NCBI GenBank assembly: GCA_963921795.1
Contig: OY997643.1
Coordinates: 14,731,543 to 14,795,542 of the forward strand
DNA: 64,000 nucleotides
Source: Nannobrachium achirus
Taxonomy: Eukaryota; Chordata; Actinopteri; Myctophiformes; Myctophidae
Reading direction: 5' to 3'
Of this stretch, positions 1 through 44,800 are shown one piece after another. Each line of letters starts with the position of its first letter. Position 1 is the first letter of the stretch. The notes under the pieces are model-generated. The model was not told the origin of the DNA. It saw nothing but the letters and a program-made list of their open reading frames with translations, and did no database searches. Both the position numbers and the translations under genes were made by a program.

Positions 1-846
1 TAGACTGTATAAAATATATGGACAAAGCGAAGCCATTGGTTTTTATGCAGCGCAAATGACACAATATGGGTCCTTGGCATGGGTGTTGCCATCATAGATT
101 GTAAAGGCACCAAAGGATGCTATTGGCTGCCAACGGTCACGTGCAACCGCTGGGATACATGGGAGAATGTGGTCGGAGCCTCCCGAAATACAGTTTAGTT
201 GGCCACGCCCCCCACAACTTTATCATTTATTTTAAAATAAATTGGACCAAATTTCGACAAAACCCATATGATGGTGATTGAAAGGCAATTTTTAACTAGC
301 GTTAGGAACCATACAGTATTCATGAAAATGTTAATTAAGGTTAGAACACGAAAGGGGAAAATGAATGGGATCCAATGGAGAACAATTCTTTTTGCGATCG
401 GCCGGGGGGGGAAACAGCGCAACTAGCGGCCAATCATAGGAAGTTTTACTTCCGTATTGGAGTCATTTTGAAACGGCAGAACTATGCCCCTGCCTGTAAC
501 ACAGGCACGCATGCACACACAGTAACACACACGTCGCAGGCACGCACGCATAAATGTAAACACACAGACACGCACATTCCTATTCATACGCAAGAGTGAT
601 CAATGTTCTGATTTCTTATTTTTAAAAATGACAGTGTTCTGGACACAGCGCCGCCGCTACTATGACGCGCATGACGCAGTGAGCGTCAGGCATCACGTTG
701 CCAAAAGGCACCAAAAAATGAGAGAGAAAGGAAAAAAAAATAGCCAAGCCGAACCATTTGATCTGGGGGCACCCAACAGCCAGTTGCGAGTCAGGCCCTG
801 TCTGGACAGTAGGCCTACCAGAGATCCTGGTAGGATAGAAAACCAG
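1..846. other. cand2 intron, downstream side; no exon seen
   Basis: The next expected exon (family start VEMGPFKHTVDD) is not found between the left edge and 1229, so it lies outside the window. A CA-rich patch sits at 505-580. I see nothing else interpretable. Confidence 0.5.
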
Positions 847-1131
847 TAGAACTAGCAAGCACGTATTTTGGCTATTTTCACAATGTTTGCCTCTAATATT
901 TGACAATTTGGCCAATGTTTAATTTGTCATTTTAGAGGTATTAAAAAGTCCTTAAATTGTCCCTTTAGAAATGTGCAGATACCCTCTATCTATATACTTA
1001 AACTGTATGTTGGTTTGTTTACTGTTGAGTGAGAAAACAACGTTGCACATTAAGTTAATCATCTGGGGAACCCCCAAAATAATTTGGGGACCCCCCAGAG
1101 GGTCCCGACCCACAGGTTGAGAACCACTGGG
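847..1131. mobile_element. hAT-type non-autonomous element, right half
   Basis: The right end reads GTTGAGAACCACTG after GGGTCCCGACCCACAG, the same terminus as the element ending at 57258, and the interior matches 56218-56262 and 57122-57200. The left terminus is missing. The 13-base string GATAGAAAACCAG occurs on both sides (834-846 and 1133-1145), longer than a hAT duplication, so the flanks may also reflect a local rearrangement. Confidence 0.6.
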
Positions 1132-1228
1132 ATAGAAAACCAGCAGTACCAGATACTGATCTAGCTTAGTTGCTATCAGTCAATCACATATGAAGCCTTT
1201 GCTAAATTCCTCCGACCAATCAGCTTAC

Positions 1229-32574
<31,346 letters not shown>

Positions 32575-32767
32575 CTTGGTGGTTTTTCAACTGTCACAGC
32601 TAACAAGTAATGATTTGATGTTTAAATAAAGATATGATAAAGCATGTATTTCAGTCAGACAACATGGCGAGGCTGCAGCTTGGGGGGACAGCAGTTCACT
32701 GACAAAGTAGTTGGGAACCTGACACTTGTTGGACAACATAAAAATAGACATGGAGAACAGCCCATGT

Positions 32768-33500
32768 CAGTGGTTCTCAAAGTGGGGTCTGCGGACCGCC
32801 AGGGGTCCTTAAGGGGGGGTCCCCAGCCCAATGTGTTGATGTAGCACCACAGTCTCTGTTTAACAACTTTATTCCTACTTTATACTTTGGCTAGATCTGC
32901 TATTTTTGAACACTGTTGAAAAATCTTGCACATGAAGGGAGGGAAAAGAAAGTAGCCTACCAAGGAATTTTGGTATATTATTGACGTGTCTGTTTATTTT
33001 TTCTTCGCCTCATAAAAATGTGTTGCTAATCATTCATGTTTATCCATGAAGGCAGAACCTTGAATATCATGCTGACCTTAGAAAGAATCATGCAGTGTGG
33101 TCAATATTCACCCTACTGAGTCTGAGAGTGTGGAACCTCATCTTGGGAGAAGGACACTCTGTTGGTCTAAAAGCCATTTAGGCCTGAACGCAAATCTGTG
33201 TCACTTTAGATTTTAACCATTATTTTATGCTTTAACCATTAAAAAATAGCAGATCTACAAGCAAGCTTGTAGATCTGCTATTTTTGAAAAATCGTGAAAA
33301 TGTGTGCAAGTCCTTGAATATTTTGAGTGTCTTTTAAATCCTTCAACGTTTTTTTGAAAAACCTATGTTTCTATGTCAGTGGTGCTCAAACTTTTTAATT
33401 CAAGGACCCCCATATCAAAATATTTCGTTCCAGGGACCCCCACTTTAAAAATACATATATTTAAATATTTGCACACATTTTCAGCTTGTATATCTGCTAT
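32768..33500. mobile_element. cluster of hAT-type fragments
   Basis: Two left ends, CAGTGGTTCTCAAAGTGG (32768) and CAGTGGTGCTCAAACTTTTT (33379), with hairpin halves at 33243-33290 and 33485-33505. Right ends are not clear, so these are broken or nested copies. Confidence 0.6.
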
Positions 33501-33505
33501 TTTTA

Positions 33506-35111
33506 ATTTTAGGCCTAAGGGTAAGCTACCAGTTTCACTTTCATTTCTCTGGAATAGAAGTATTATTGAAAGTTAATTGTCAAGTCTTGTCGGGGAGAAA
33601 AGAAAGCTAAAACTGCTTCAGCTTCTCCTATTAAATATTACAGACAAATTAGCAGATCAGACTAAAATAATTATGGCCCAGTTTAATACAATGGGTAATG
33701 CCCAATTATTTCCAACATAGGCTAATTATCTATCAGATGAATAAACACATTTACAATTTATAGGCATATTTGGCTCCTATCCAGTGTGAGTGACAAGTAG
33801 CCTACGAGATCAGAGCTGCCATGAACCCAGTCCAGTCAGCGTGTGCGTGTCTGTGTGTGTGTGTGCAATGCATTAATAAGTGCTTAAACTAAGCTGTAAT
33901 ACTTTAAGATACCACATAAACTCGCTAATAGGCCTAAAATAGCATCTCTGTGGACAAGAACATGCGAACACATAGCAACAACAAACTTAATATAGGCTAC
34001 TTTTGCACTTTCTGGATTGTGTGAATTTGAAATGAATTATGAATAATGAATTAATTATTCACAATTAAGCAATCAATCAAATCAATCAGCCACTTAAAAC
34101 CAATCCAGAGAGAAAGATTCAAATAGCTGATAATCCTTCATGGTCTCGTTGAGCTAAAATAGATTCTTAGCATAGACTATTCTTGGATGTTAGTGGTGCT
34201 CTGATAGAACTTAGATTGAGAACAGATGCCACCTGGTGGTGCATCATGGCTACTGCCATAACTTCATTCAACCATTCCTTTTTATATAGTAAATCATATT
34301 CTGGAGACTGACATTCAGTAATAGGGTCTTATATGATCAAAATAAGAACATTATAATGGTGTGTAAAAACAAAATCTCGCCCCCATTAACCACGTCATTC
34401 TAAACCCTATATAATGTGTTACCTCAAGTACTAGAAGCCCACAACCTGTCACAGCCTTTTAAGCAAGCAATCTGCTATTGCAAAGGTTCCTCTATTTATT
34501 TTTACTCAAGGTTCAATAGGGATGCTAGGATTTCATGTGTGTATCCCATTTAGTCCGAAACCCCTATACGTAACTATACCTTTCAATACAGGAACTGGAC
34601 CCTTTGGGGGTTGTTATTGTTATGTACAGTATAACGTTTTTAGAATCTGCCTCAGGTCTAAATGGGTTAAAGAGGGCCACACATATATACTGTAGCCTCA
34701 GAAGCCAAAATGGATTAGGACTCCTAAGACATCAAATTGACCTTGAAGGGCCATCACAGATGGCCAACCAGCATGTGGGCACCCTAATGGTCCCTGTCAT
34801 TTTCAATATAATTTGGCAATGGAGGGTTATAAAGGGTATAAAAAATACTTCCATTTGGCAAGAACCGTTTGAATGGTAGGCCTTGAGTAAACCATTTCTG
34901 TCTCATCTTTTGAAGACCTACATGATCAGGTTCTGATTTGTTGTTGGACAGCAATAATGAAGCTACACAGCAAAAAGATTGACTTGAGGTCTACAATTGG
35001 AGACCATTAAAACCCAGCATCTTGTTTGGTGCGGCAACCTTTCGCAGAAAATAGCAAAGCTTGTCGATCGGCTGTCCTCAGCGAATACCCACAATAACAG
35101 AGAAGGCACTA
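33506..35111. other. intergenic stretch between cand2 and thoc7
   Basis: AT-rich sequence with no exon or complete element that I can recognise; a short GT run at 33840-33866. Confidence 0.4.
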
Positions 35112-35119
35112 GTCTAGAC

Positions 35120-35591
35120 CAGGGGTTCCCAAACCTTTTTGTCTCAGGGCACCCCATAAATATTTTTTTAATCCGAGGCACCCCTACAATATAATTTTCA
35201 CTCCCAGCACCTTATATTTATAGCATATCGTTGTTGTCGGGTGGAAAACTTGTATTTATCATCTATAAAATGTACTAAACTAGTGAAAACAGCAGATCTA
35301 CAAGCACACAACATCGCGAGGCGTTGTGTGCTTGTAGATCGGCTGTTTTCACTAGTTTTGTGCGACAGTCTTGTATGATGAAGCAGGGCTTTGCTTTACC
35401 AAAATACGTACACATTTGAAACTTGGAGATAAGGCTTCTGCCCGACAGTGACGATATTTTAGTGATTATGTTGCGAGGAAAACGTTGAGATAATTGACAT
35501 TTTGGTCCAAATAAATTCCAAATATTATGGCACCCCTGGACTGCCATCACGGCACCCCAGGGTGCCCCGTCACCCACTTTGAAAACCCCTG
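35120..35591. mobile_element. hAT-type non-autonomous element with 8-bp duplication
   Basis: Ends CAGGGGTTCCCAAACCTTTT and CTTTGAAAACCCCTG, flanked by GTCTAGAC (35112-35119) and GTCTAGAG (35592-35599). Internal hairpin at 35288-35351. Confidence 0.85.
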
Positions 35592-35704
35592 GTCTAGAGT
35601 CCTGAAGGACATCAATTCCGTAAAACACCAGCTTTTCACAAATAATGTAATCGCACCACGAGAATGTCACATCTCACCACTTAATCACATTTGTTTGCGT
35701 TAAC

Positions 35705-35710
35705 TTTATT
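35705..35710 (-). terminator. thoc7: thoc7 polyadenylation signal AATAAA
   Basis: AATAAA on the minus strand about 90 bases after the thoc7 stop codon. Confidence 0.65.
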
Positions 35711-35800
35711 CAGAAAATTGAAATAAAAATACACATGACATATAAAAACAAACGGGCAAAAACAAAGTCCTGATTTGTTTCATGGAGTTCTGCCAGACAT

Positions 35801-35862
35801 TCATTCACCATTCTCCATGGAGACTTCCTGGTTGTTTTCATCGCTGTCTGATTTCTCATCAT
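35801..35862 (-). CDS. thoc7: thoc7 exon 8 with stop
   Basis: Encodes DEKSDSDENNQEVSMENGE and stop TGA at 35803-35801. Acceptor TTTTCTAG. Confidence 0.93.
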
Positions 35863-38800
35863 CTAGAAAATAGAACAAAACAATTAACAGCAAGGTCATT
35901 CTATTTCTATCCTTCCATGATCACATTCTGGGAGCTATCAACCAAATGTTTCTGGAGGACCAAGAATGCAACAGATGCCCACTTCCCCATTACTTGAACC
36001 AAAAAAAGCAAAGTAACAGGAAATCATAACTTAAACCAAGAAGGTTCATGACGTAATCGTCTAATCGCAATGATTTGACATAATCGTGATTATGTTTCAT
36101 AATCGTCATCTTTTTTTTAAAGTAAAAAATAGTGGAAATAGCCGATCTACAAGCTCAACGCGTCGCAAGCTATTAGATCGGCTATTTCGACTATCAATGT
36201 TCTTTTTTAAGTATAAAGTTGTCAAATATGTCAGTAATTTCTTTGTATAATTAGGTTATGTGTTATATCTACCATGTGCAACTTCAAAGCCTGTCAACGA
36301 CAAAAACACAATTAAATCGGTAATCGCAATTATTTGAGTGACAATTAATCGTCATGTAAAATGTCATGATCGTGACAGCCCTATGACCGAGCCTGATGAA
36401 TATACGTCTGTATCAATGAAGGTAACATCACGTGATGTAAAACGTCTATAAATAGCACAGTCTAAAGTGTTCCAAGTCAGTTCTCCTCTATGGATCAGAG
36501 ACATGGAGAGTGACCAATACCAAACCAGCAACAAACTCCAGACTTTTGTTATCAAATGCCTAAGACACATCCTGATCATCGGGTGGTCCGATAAAATAAC
36601 GCAAACGCCAGCCTGTTGGAGAGAGAAGCAACCAAAAGTCCACCAGCCCAAACGTGAAGAGAAGTGGGGGTGGATTGGACACACCATCCCAAAACAAACT
36701 GACAAGTCAAGCACTGGACTCAAATCCACAGGGCAAAGCAAAAGAGGGGAGGTCCAAACAGACCTGGAGAAGATCAGTCCAGAGTGTGGCAAAGACAACC
36801 AGACTATTGTGGGCCCAGCTGAAGAAAACTGCCCAAAATGGGGTGTTATTGCAGCCCTATGCTCCATCTAGGAGCCTACAGAAATAAGTCAAGTGAATTG
36901 TCTAATACTAACAACAACAAATTAATCAAATATGCTTAAATGTTGTTTTTTTATTTCCCCATGAGACCATCTGAAAATTGTATACACACTGCAAATTTGC
37001 ATTACATTTGACAACCTTTTAAATACTTTTTAAGTATTGTGAACTTGGTTTGTTGCTGAACTTGTGGATTATTGTGCAATTGAGATAGCAGCGGGAATTG
37101 AGAACATGCATCTGAACAGCAAAGCCCATTTCCACATTAAAGGAGCTAGTCAACTTTTTCTTGAAAAACGGATGTTTCGAAAATATTTTATAAAAAAATA
37201 AGCTTCAAATATGTGTTTCTATTCAAAAATGACCGACACTTTGTTTACCTTCTATCAAAGAATAGACTAGAATGTAAACAAAGTGTCGGCCCGACAATGG
37301 CCAAAATGATTATTTTATCATTATGTTACGCTTTTTTTGTGGTCATTTTTGAATTGAAACACATATATGAAGCTTATTTTTTTATAAAATATTTTCGAAA
37401 CATTTTTATTTTAGCATCCGTTTTTCAAGAAAAAGTTGACTATAGCTCCTTTAACATTTAGTTAAGCGCTTCTCATCCATGTTGGAATCATAATTGCAGT
37501 ATTCCAAGTAGCAGTCAGGTCGGGACGGGACACAACCAATAAAACCCTCAACTCCCTCAAACAGCAAACTATTCGAGGGGTAAATGACATTACTGATCAG
37601 TTCATTACTGCTCACGGAAATTCATCATAGTCTGATTGAAACTTTTAATCATCCTTTCTTACTTGCGTAACTGTATGCCAAAATTATGGTATCGGGGGCC
37701 GCGCAGTCAATGAGACAACCTTGTAAAATAGCGTTTCTTTGGAAAAGTGAAAATATGTAGATTAAAAAATAAACTGCATGATCGAAAATAGCATTTGCGG
37801 TTCCATCATCGTCAAGCTAGGCTTCTACATTCCTGCTGGTCCTGAGCCAAACAAAATGTTATTTAGTTTTAGCACAGAATGATCTGCACAAAGTGAATAA
37901 TGTCCCAAAACCAGACCCGTTTAGAAGGGTTTGTTAAGTTGCAATCTGTACATTTTACAGCCTCTCCTGATGAATACATGTAACTGCAACACCCTAGATC
38001 CCCAGTCTACTGCATCGAAGACCAAACATCTATTACTGGGTTCACACTAGCTGATACAAAGATACAAAGCTACACAACATACAGTATAATGTAGTTTGCA
38101 TCTTTGTAGATGAAGCTGAAACTAGCTAGACTTCTTTTTTGTAACTTTGCAGCTGTTGTAGCTTTTGTAACAGCTACAAGTCCGATGTATCTTTGTATCT
38201 TCATGTTGCTGGTATCCATTGAAAATAAATGGTACATAAAAAAATAACATTTAATTACAATTACCACTGTTGAACACTATGTAACTATCTGTAACCCCAT
38301 ACTGAATGCTGTACATATGTCAGTTAGTTTGAGATTCAGTTAGATTGAGACCAGGAGCGCTCGTTGAGTGGCGTGAGGCGGAGCAAGCGGTGGCTTTGTT
38401 AGGGTTAGGCATAGTAAGCTAATGGATAAACACAGTTGAGCTAGGCTGGTAGGTAAACAAAGACGGGCCATCTTGTGGTGATTACGCAGAATTACACAGG
38501 TGTGTTGATAAGTGACTATCAAAGTGAATTGATCAGGTGGTGGTAGGGGGGTGTGGTGAACTACAAAACGAGCACTCCTACCCCAATCTAACTGAGTTAC
38601 CCAAACTAACTGTAACATAATATATACCCCTATGAACCATACTGTATACCCCCATGAACCTGAACCAAATGTGTGAAAATGTAAACATCGTAGTCAAGAA
38701 TCTATCTGCATGAGCTGTGTGTGTTTGTGTTTTTTTATGTCTCATTAAAAAAAAACAATAACAATATTTTTAAAAAATGGGGGGAAAAAGAAGAATAAAA

Positions 38801-41800
38801 ATAATGTTAGCTTGCAGTGTTGTAGCTGCCAGTGTGAACCATGAGGCACTACTACTTGTCAACCAGTAGGTGTCCTCGTCCTACCACACATTTCTCATTC
38901 TTTCTTTGGAAGAGAAGGCAGACCTTTTCCAACCACAGCAGATGTGCTAGTTATACATTAACATACCGCTATCCTCCATACAGATTTGTCATTTATCTGG
39001 TTAAAATTATGTTTTATTCATTGAAACAAGTTCCAGGCTAGAGCTTTAACGAACCCTCCCTGCATGTGGTTGTGTGTTCTGCTTTGGACACTTTGCAAAA
39101 AAAAAGAAAGAACATGGCCTTGGGACGGTGCTGGGTCTGGCGTTGGTGACTGGATTATTGAGTTCAAGGCTTTTACATGCAAATATTTGCATATTAAAAA
39201 AAGTCACTTGGACTTCATCACAACACAATGAACATGCCAGTCTCACGGTCATTTGAAGCGACTTCTACAATAACAGACATCGAAAACAGTTGTGCCACTT
39301 CAATGGCACACAATAATACTAATTGCGGTAGCAGATTTACGGTACATGGACACACACACACGCAACACCATGCTTTATGTGTTGCATTTTCTGGTTACTC
39401 TAAAACCACAGGATAAAAGCGTTTTGGCCAGTAATCAGAGATACCCCCTACTCAACTTTTCCAAAAGAATACTGTCTTGTGAATACTGCATTGTGACCAC
39501 TGTCACAATGCACACATGAATTTGATTATGAACTAATAAAGCTACTGAGTTTAAGGCAAATAGTTTGAATATTTTGATTTAGATGTTTCCACGTTAATTT
39601 GGTCTAGGTCTAGGATGGCATAATGTTGGATGTATCGATAGATCTTAACCACATTAGTGTTTTCAGTGTATTCTTTAGCAGACATGCTCACCTGTGAATG
39701 AAGCCTGCATTTTAAGTCGGTCAGAACAAGACCATCTTTAATGTAAAGGTTGCAGAATTTAAGCTTGTCAACAAATTGATAATATTCAAGTCTTTTATAA
39801 ACGCATTTGGTCTCACTCTAAAAGTGACTTGCCAGTCACATTCCTCTCTGCTGCCACAGCTTTGTTTGTAACTTAATAAACGCAACGCCTTGCTGCTTTT
39901 TGGTTGGAATTCCTGCGAGTAGGATAATACTGCTGGTCAAAGCTCGCGATACATGACGTTGTGTCATGTGGTAGAAATATTTATAGAGTAACAAATATGT
40001 GTATGTAGTTAAAGAAAATCTCACAATCCAAAGTAGGCTACTTTACATGTACCTGCAGCTGTCAATCCAATAGCTGACATCCATGGACTGTGACTTCTAC
40101 CTCTCTGTGTCAGCATATAATCTGTCCTAAAGTGTGACTATACATGGTCATTGCTAATTTAACCAGTCAATCTTATTATATACTGTATGATACTTAGTAT
40201 AGCATGTTCATGTGTATCTCCATCTAGGGAGAGCACCTTGGTGTATAAGAGGTGTCCTATATGACACTTCAGGAGGTCTTCTGCCCCACAGGGCAAAGTT
40301 CGGGCCGGCAGGTCAGAGCTCTGTATGCTGTATGCTGTTTCTCTGTTGCTGTTTCCCTGTTGCTGAAATCTTCAATAAATGGTTGACTTCACCCTGACTG
40401 GATATTAATATTTTTCTAGCATAGTCACTCGTACACAGAGTATCTGTTACAAACAAATGCGAGACTGGGGGGCAGACGACCGCTGATTAGGACTTAATCA
40501 TGCGGATGATGCTATTCAAAGAGAAGACAAGTTTGTACATAATACATATGGAGCAGTTTCGATGAACCATGAAAGATCGGGGATTTAGTCGTTTGAGTCA
40601 GACGTGAAGTTTCAGAGGCTTATCAGAACGGAGTAGCTCACAGTGACCTTATAACATGATAGCTATAGTATGTTTCTGTTTACTCACTCTCCACCAGTGT
40701 CTGTTGTAGTTCCTGGATGGTACTGAGGAGGACATGGAACTGCTTCTTCCTCAACTCCAACTGAATGGAGGAAAGAGAGAGAGATAAAATATGAAAACCA
40801 ATTACCACCAGCTTAACACAAACTTAGCTAGGTGGACTTGAAAGGAAACACACGCATTTGGCCGTACCTTCGCATCCACATTCTCTTTCATGTTGGAAAG
40901 CTGCTGAAGTTCCTTGTCAAGTGCCTCCAACTGCCTGTGGGGAGAACGAAATCAAACAAGAAGTTCAAACATCATTTATAAAAAAAAAAAAAAAAAAAAA
41001 AAAGAAATTGCCAAACCCCATCCCATCTGCCGGCGGTAAACTCACTTTAGTGTTTCATGTCGATCTGGGTGCTGCTGAATAACCTTGGCCAGAGCGTCAT
41101 ATTCTGGAAAACGAGACGTATTCATAACAATTTAATCACCACATGAAAATATTAGTATGCGTAGCGCAGTTGTGAACCGTAAAGCAGTGAACATCATTTC
41201 ATTCAGAACTTCGCATGAGTGGATGTAGGGCTGGGCTGGGCAATATCAACATTGTGATACGAGACTAGATTACCCATTCATTATTACTTTAACCATTATT
41301 TATGCTTTAACTAATAAAAAAATAGCAGATCTGCAAGCTCACAGCACGGCAACGAGTGCCGCTCTGCGAGCTTGAAGATCTGCTAACCCACAATTTTTCC
41401 CAAATAGCAGCTGTGAGCTTGTATATCTGCTATTTTTCAATAGCTAAAGCATAAAATAATTCCATTTGGGGCAGCAGTGGCTCAGGAGGTAGAGTGGCTG
41501 TCTTGGAATCCAAAGTACACGATTCCCGGCTCATCCTGGCCGCATGTCAAAAGTGAACCCTTTAGCCCTTATCAGAGTCTGCGGTGAAGAGCCTATCACC
41601 GCAAATTTTAGGTGATAGTGGAGGCAAGTGGAGGCCATCATAGTCAGTCACGGTGAAGTCCTATCACTGTGACTGACTGGTCTAGATCGACCAATCAGTG
41701 AACGGGGTGATTGGCCGATCTGTCTAATAGTAAAAACAGAGATGTGTCGGGGTTCGCGGTGGATAGCTCTTCACCGCGAGGAATGACGTAATGTTGTAGT

Positions 41801-44800
41801 TTTATGACTTAAAAAGACTACACCGCGGTGGATAGCTTATCACCGTGGTGCCTACTATGATAGGGGCTTTAGTTGCTCCTGATGAACAGGTTGGTGCCTT
41901 GCATGGCTTCCTCTGCCATCGTTGTGTGAATGGCAATGGGTGAATGTGAAGTGCATCGTAAAGCGGTTTGGAGAAACGCGCTATATAAATGCAGGCCATT
42001 TACAATTATCGTCTGGAATTATTAAGATTGTGATATGGCATAAGTGTCGTCTTCTCCTGGTTTTCAAAGTTAAGTTAACGTAAATGAATGTAATTGTATT
42101 AACATATCTGTCAGTTCTATTGTTCTATTGTTTGCCTTTACCACTCAGGATCAGGAAGCCCCTCTCACCCTGGAAATGGTCCCCTCAGGAGGGCGCTTCC
42201 GTGCCATAGGGACCAAGACCACTCGTCACCTGAATAGCTTTTTCCCCAAGGGCCGTTTCCCTCCTGAATAAGGACCTCTCCTCCACCACCCCCCGTCGTT
42301 CGGTTGTGTCTTTTTAGCTAGTTTTTAATTCTACTGATGTTTTTAAAGACTCTAATGATGTTTCACGTACACTGTAGTTTTTATTATGGGTTATATCATG
42401 TCCTGAGTTTCTTGTCTTAAATGTGTTCTGTCTGTGTTTTTTTTTATCTGTTGAGCTGTGCTGCAACACCACAATTAATTCTTGTGTGTCCTTGTGATGC
42501 ATTTGGCAATAATGTGTTTCTGATTCTGATTAGTTAGTATATAGGCATTACTGCTGGTCGATATGAATGAAATTCTGCATAGACAGTCATCCCCAAATAT
42601 GGATAGAGGTTGTTGTAAAGCTGCCACGCTCGTCTCACCTTGTCGATTCTTTCGTATTCTCTTTGCCCTCTGAATCTCCTTCTTGCATTCTGATATCTTG
42701 TCGTGTGCAGATGTGATGTTTTCTTCTACAGCGCGTAAACAGAAGGCGGTGAGAATGTTATACACATAAACTACCTCATATTCATTGACACAATTGGCCT
42801 CCCAGAAAATTACAATTCATTCACATTTCAATTGAGTTCTAAATGAGTGTGTGTGTGTGTGTGTGTGTGTAGAGTATAAGACAAACTATACAGACAAGCT
42901 GTTAACCCACCTATATTTGTGTATATCTTCTCGTAGTTCTCCATTTCACGGAGGTTCATGTCATAAACCATCAACGTCTTCCCCATGGAGAACTCACACT
43001 GGGCCAACGTGCCAAGCATCCTCTGGTATTGTGTGAACCTGCACATACATAAACACATGATAAAGAAATACGTCAGCGTTCATTTATCCATTTGTAACTC
43101 CAAGACACAGCAGGTCCACTCATTTGAATCTGGGCCCACACAGATTTACAGCTTCCTGCACTGTATACATTCACAGACCTCCTTTATGTCAGTCAATCAA
43201 AAACAACTATGGAGGGAATCATCATCATCATACCCGGAAGTTATGCGGGAACACCTACAGAGTGGCAAAAAACTACTTTCTGGCCTTGACAGCCCATAGA
43301 TCCAGTCCTATCTGATTGCATTAAACAACATTAAACAACGTTAAACTCACTTTGCCATTCATTTTATGCATGCGCATACCCTCCATTTATACCCACTGAT
43401 AAAAGCTGCTGAATGGTATAGCACATACTGTATTAAGATAGGAATGGCCCGACTACATTGCTGCATATCAAATTGTCCAGTGTGTACTGTAACCTAAAGT
43501 ACTGTAGCCTATGAGCTACTTTTTAAACCACCGTTAATGAGACAAGACAGGTTTTAACTTTTGAGAAGTGAAGTGAGTTCGGTTGACACCAAGACAGGAC
43601 AGAAGACAGTGGGAAGATAATAAAGCATTTTTGTAATAAACAGAAAATGTATGCCTCATCTGTAACAACTGCACGGTCTGTTTTCACAAAGCCTGGTGGC
43701 AAAGTTAATTCCACCTCTATAGCCTCCCATCATGTGTGTGTCACATTCTTGCCAAACACAAGAAAACATTTCGGGATGGCGACATATTATTATAAAGGAG
43801 GCACGCAGCTTTCAAGACTGTCTGAGGCAGTTACAACCACGCATGATATCGTTGCTGTCGGGTGGAAGCCTTGTATGTCCAAAACGGTTACTTTTCACAA
43901 AATGGAATAGAATAACCTGTGTTCCAGTGGTTAAAATATAGTTATTATTTAGTCACAACACAAGCACGTGGGACCAACTAGTTACAGGAGAGCTTTGGTT
44001 TTGTATGTTGTATTTGTCTGCGTATATGCATGGATGTATTGTTGCACTGTTCCGTTTACTACGCTCTCTGTATATTTTTTGACAAGTACCCCCTCGAAAA
44101 CGAGATGATACATCTCAAGGGGTTTATCCCTTCAATAAAAGGTACATAATTGTAGAAACACCACAAAAAGGTACACAGATAGCCGATCTACAAGCTTTTA
44201 CAAAAACAAATACAGAGATATCCACCTGTTTCCGCGAGAATTTACTTTAGCATTATCTGTGGGACACTTCCGGAGAACAGCAGACATACAAGCTCACGTC
44301 ACGTCGCAGATGCAACCGTTGTGAGCTTGTAGATCACACTCGGCTGCGGCGCCGGACATGAACCATGTAGCACGTAGGGCTAGGTCTACGATGGTTCTTT
44401 CTGCAAATATCATTGACCGCTCGTTTTGTATGTCCGTGATAAAAGCAACGTATTCAATGCAGGGATGGGACGATATGAAAATTACGTGTCACGATTATTG
44501 TGCAATATAATAATATAATCAAAATATGCTTAACCCATTTAGGCATAGAATTATTGAATGCTTTAACCAGTGAAAAATAGCAGATATACAAGCTCGCAGC
44601 GCGGCACCGAGTGCCACGCTGCGAGCTTGTAGATCTGCTATTTTTGAAAAAGTCGTGAAAATGTGTGCAAGTCTTTGAATATACAGTATGTATTTTCAAA
44701 GCAAACGTTTGTAACTCAAATTTTGCTTCTGGGTCGGGTGGTCCCTGGAACTAAATATTTTGAGATGCAGGTCCGTGGCCGAATACATATCATTTTGGGG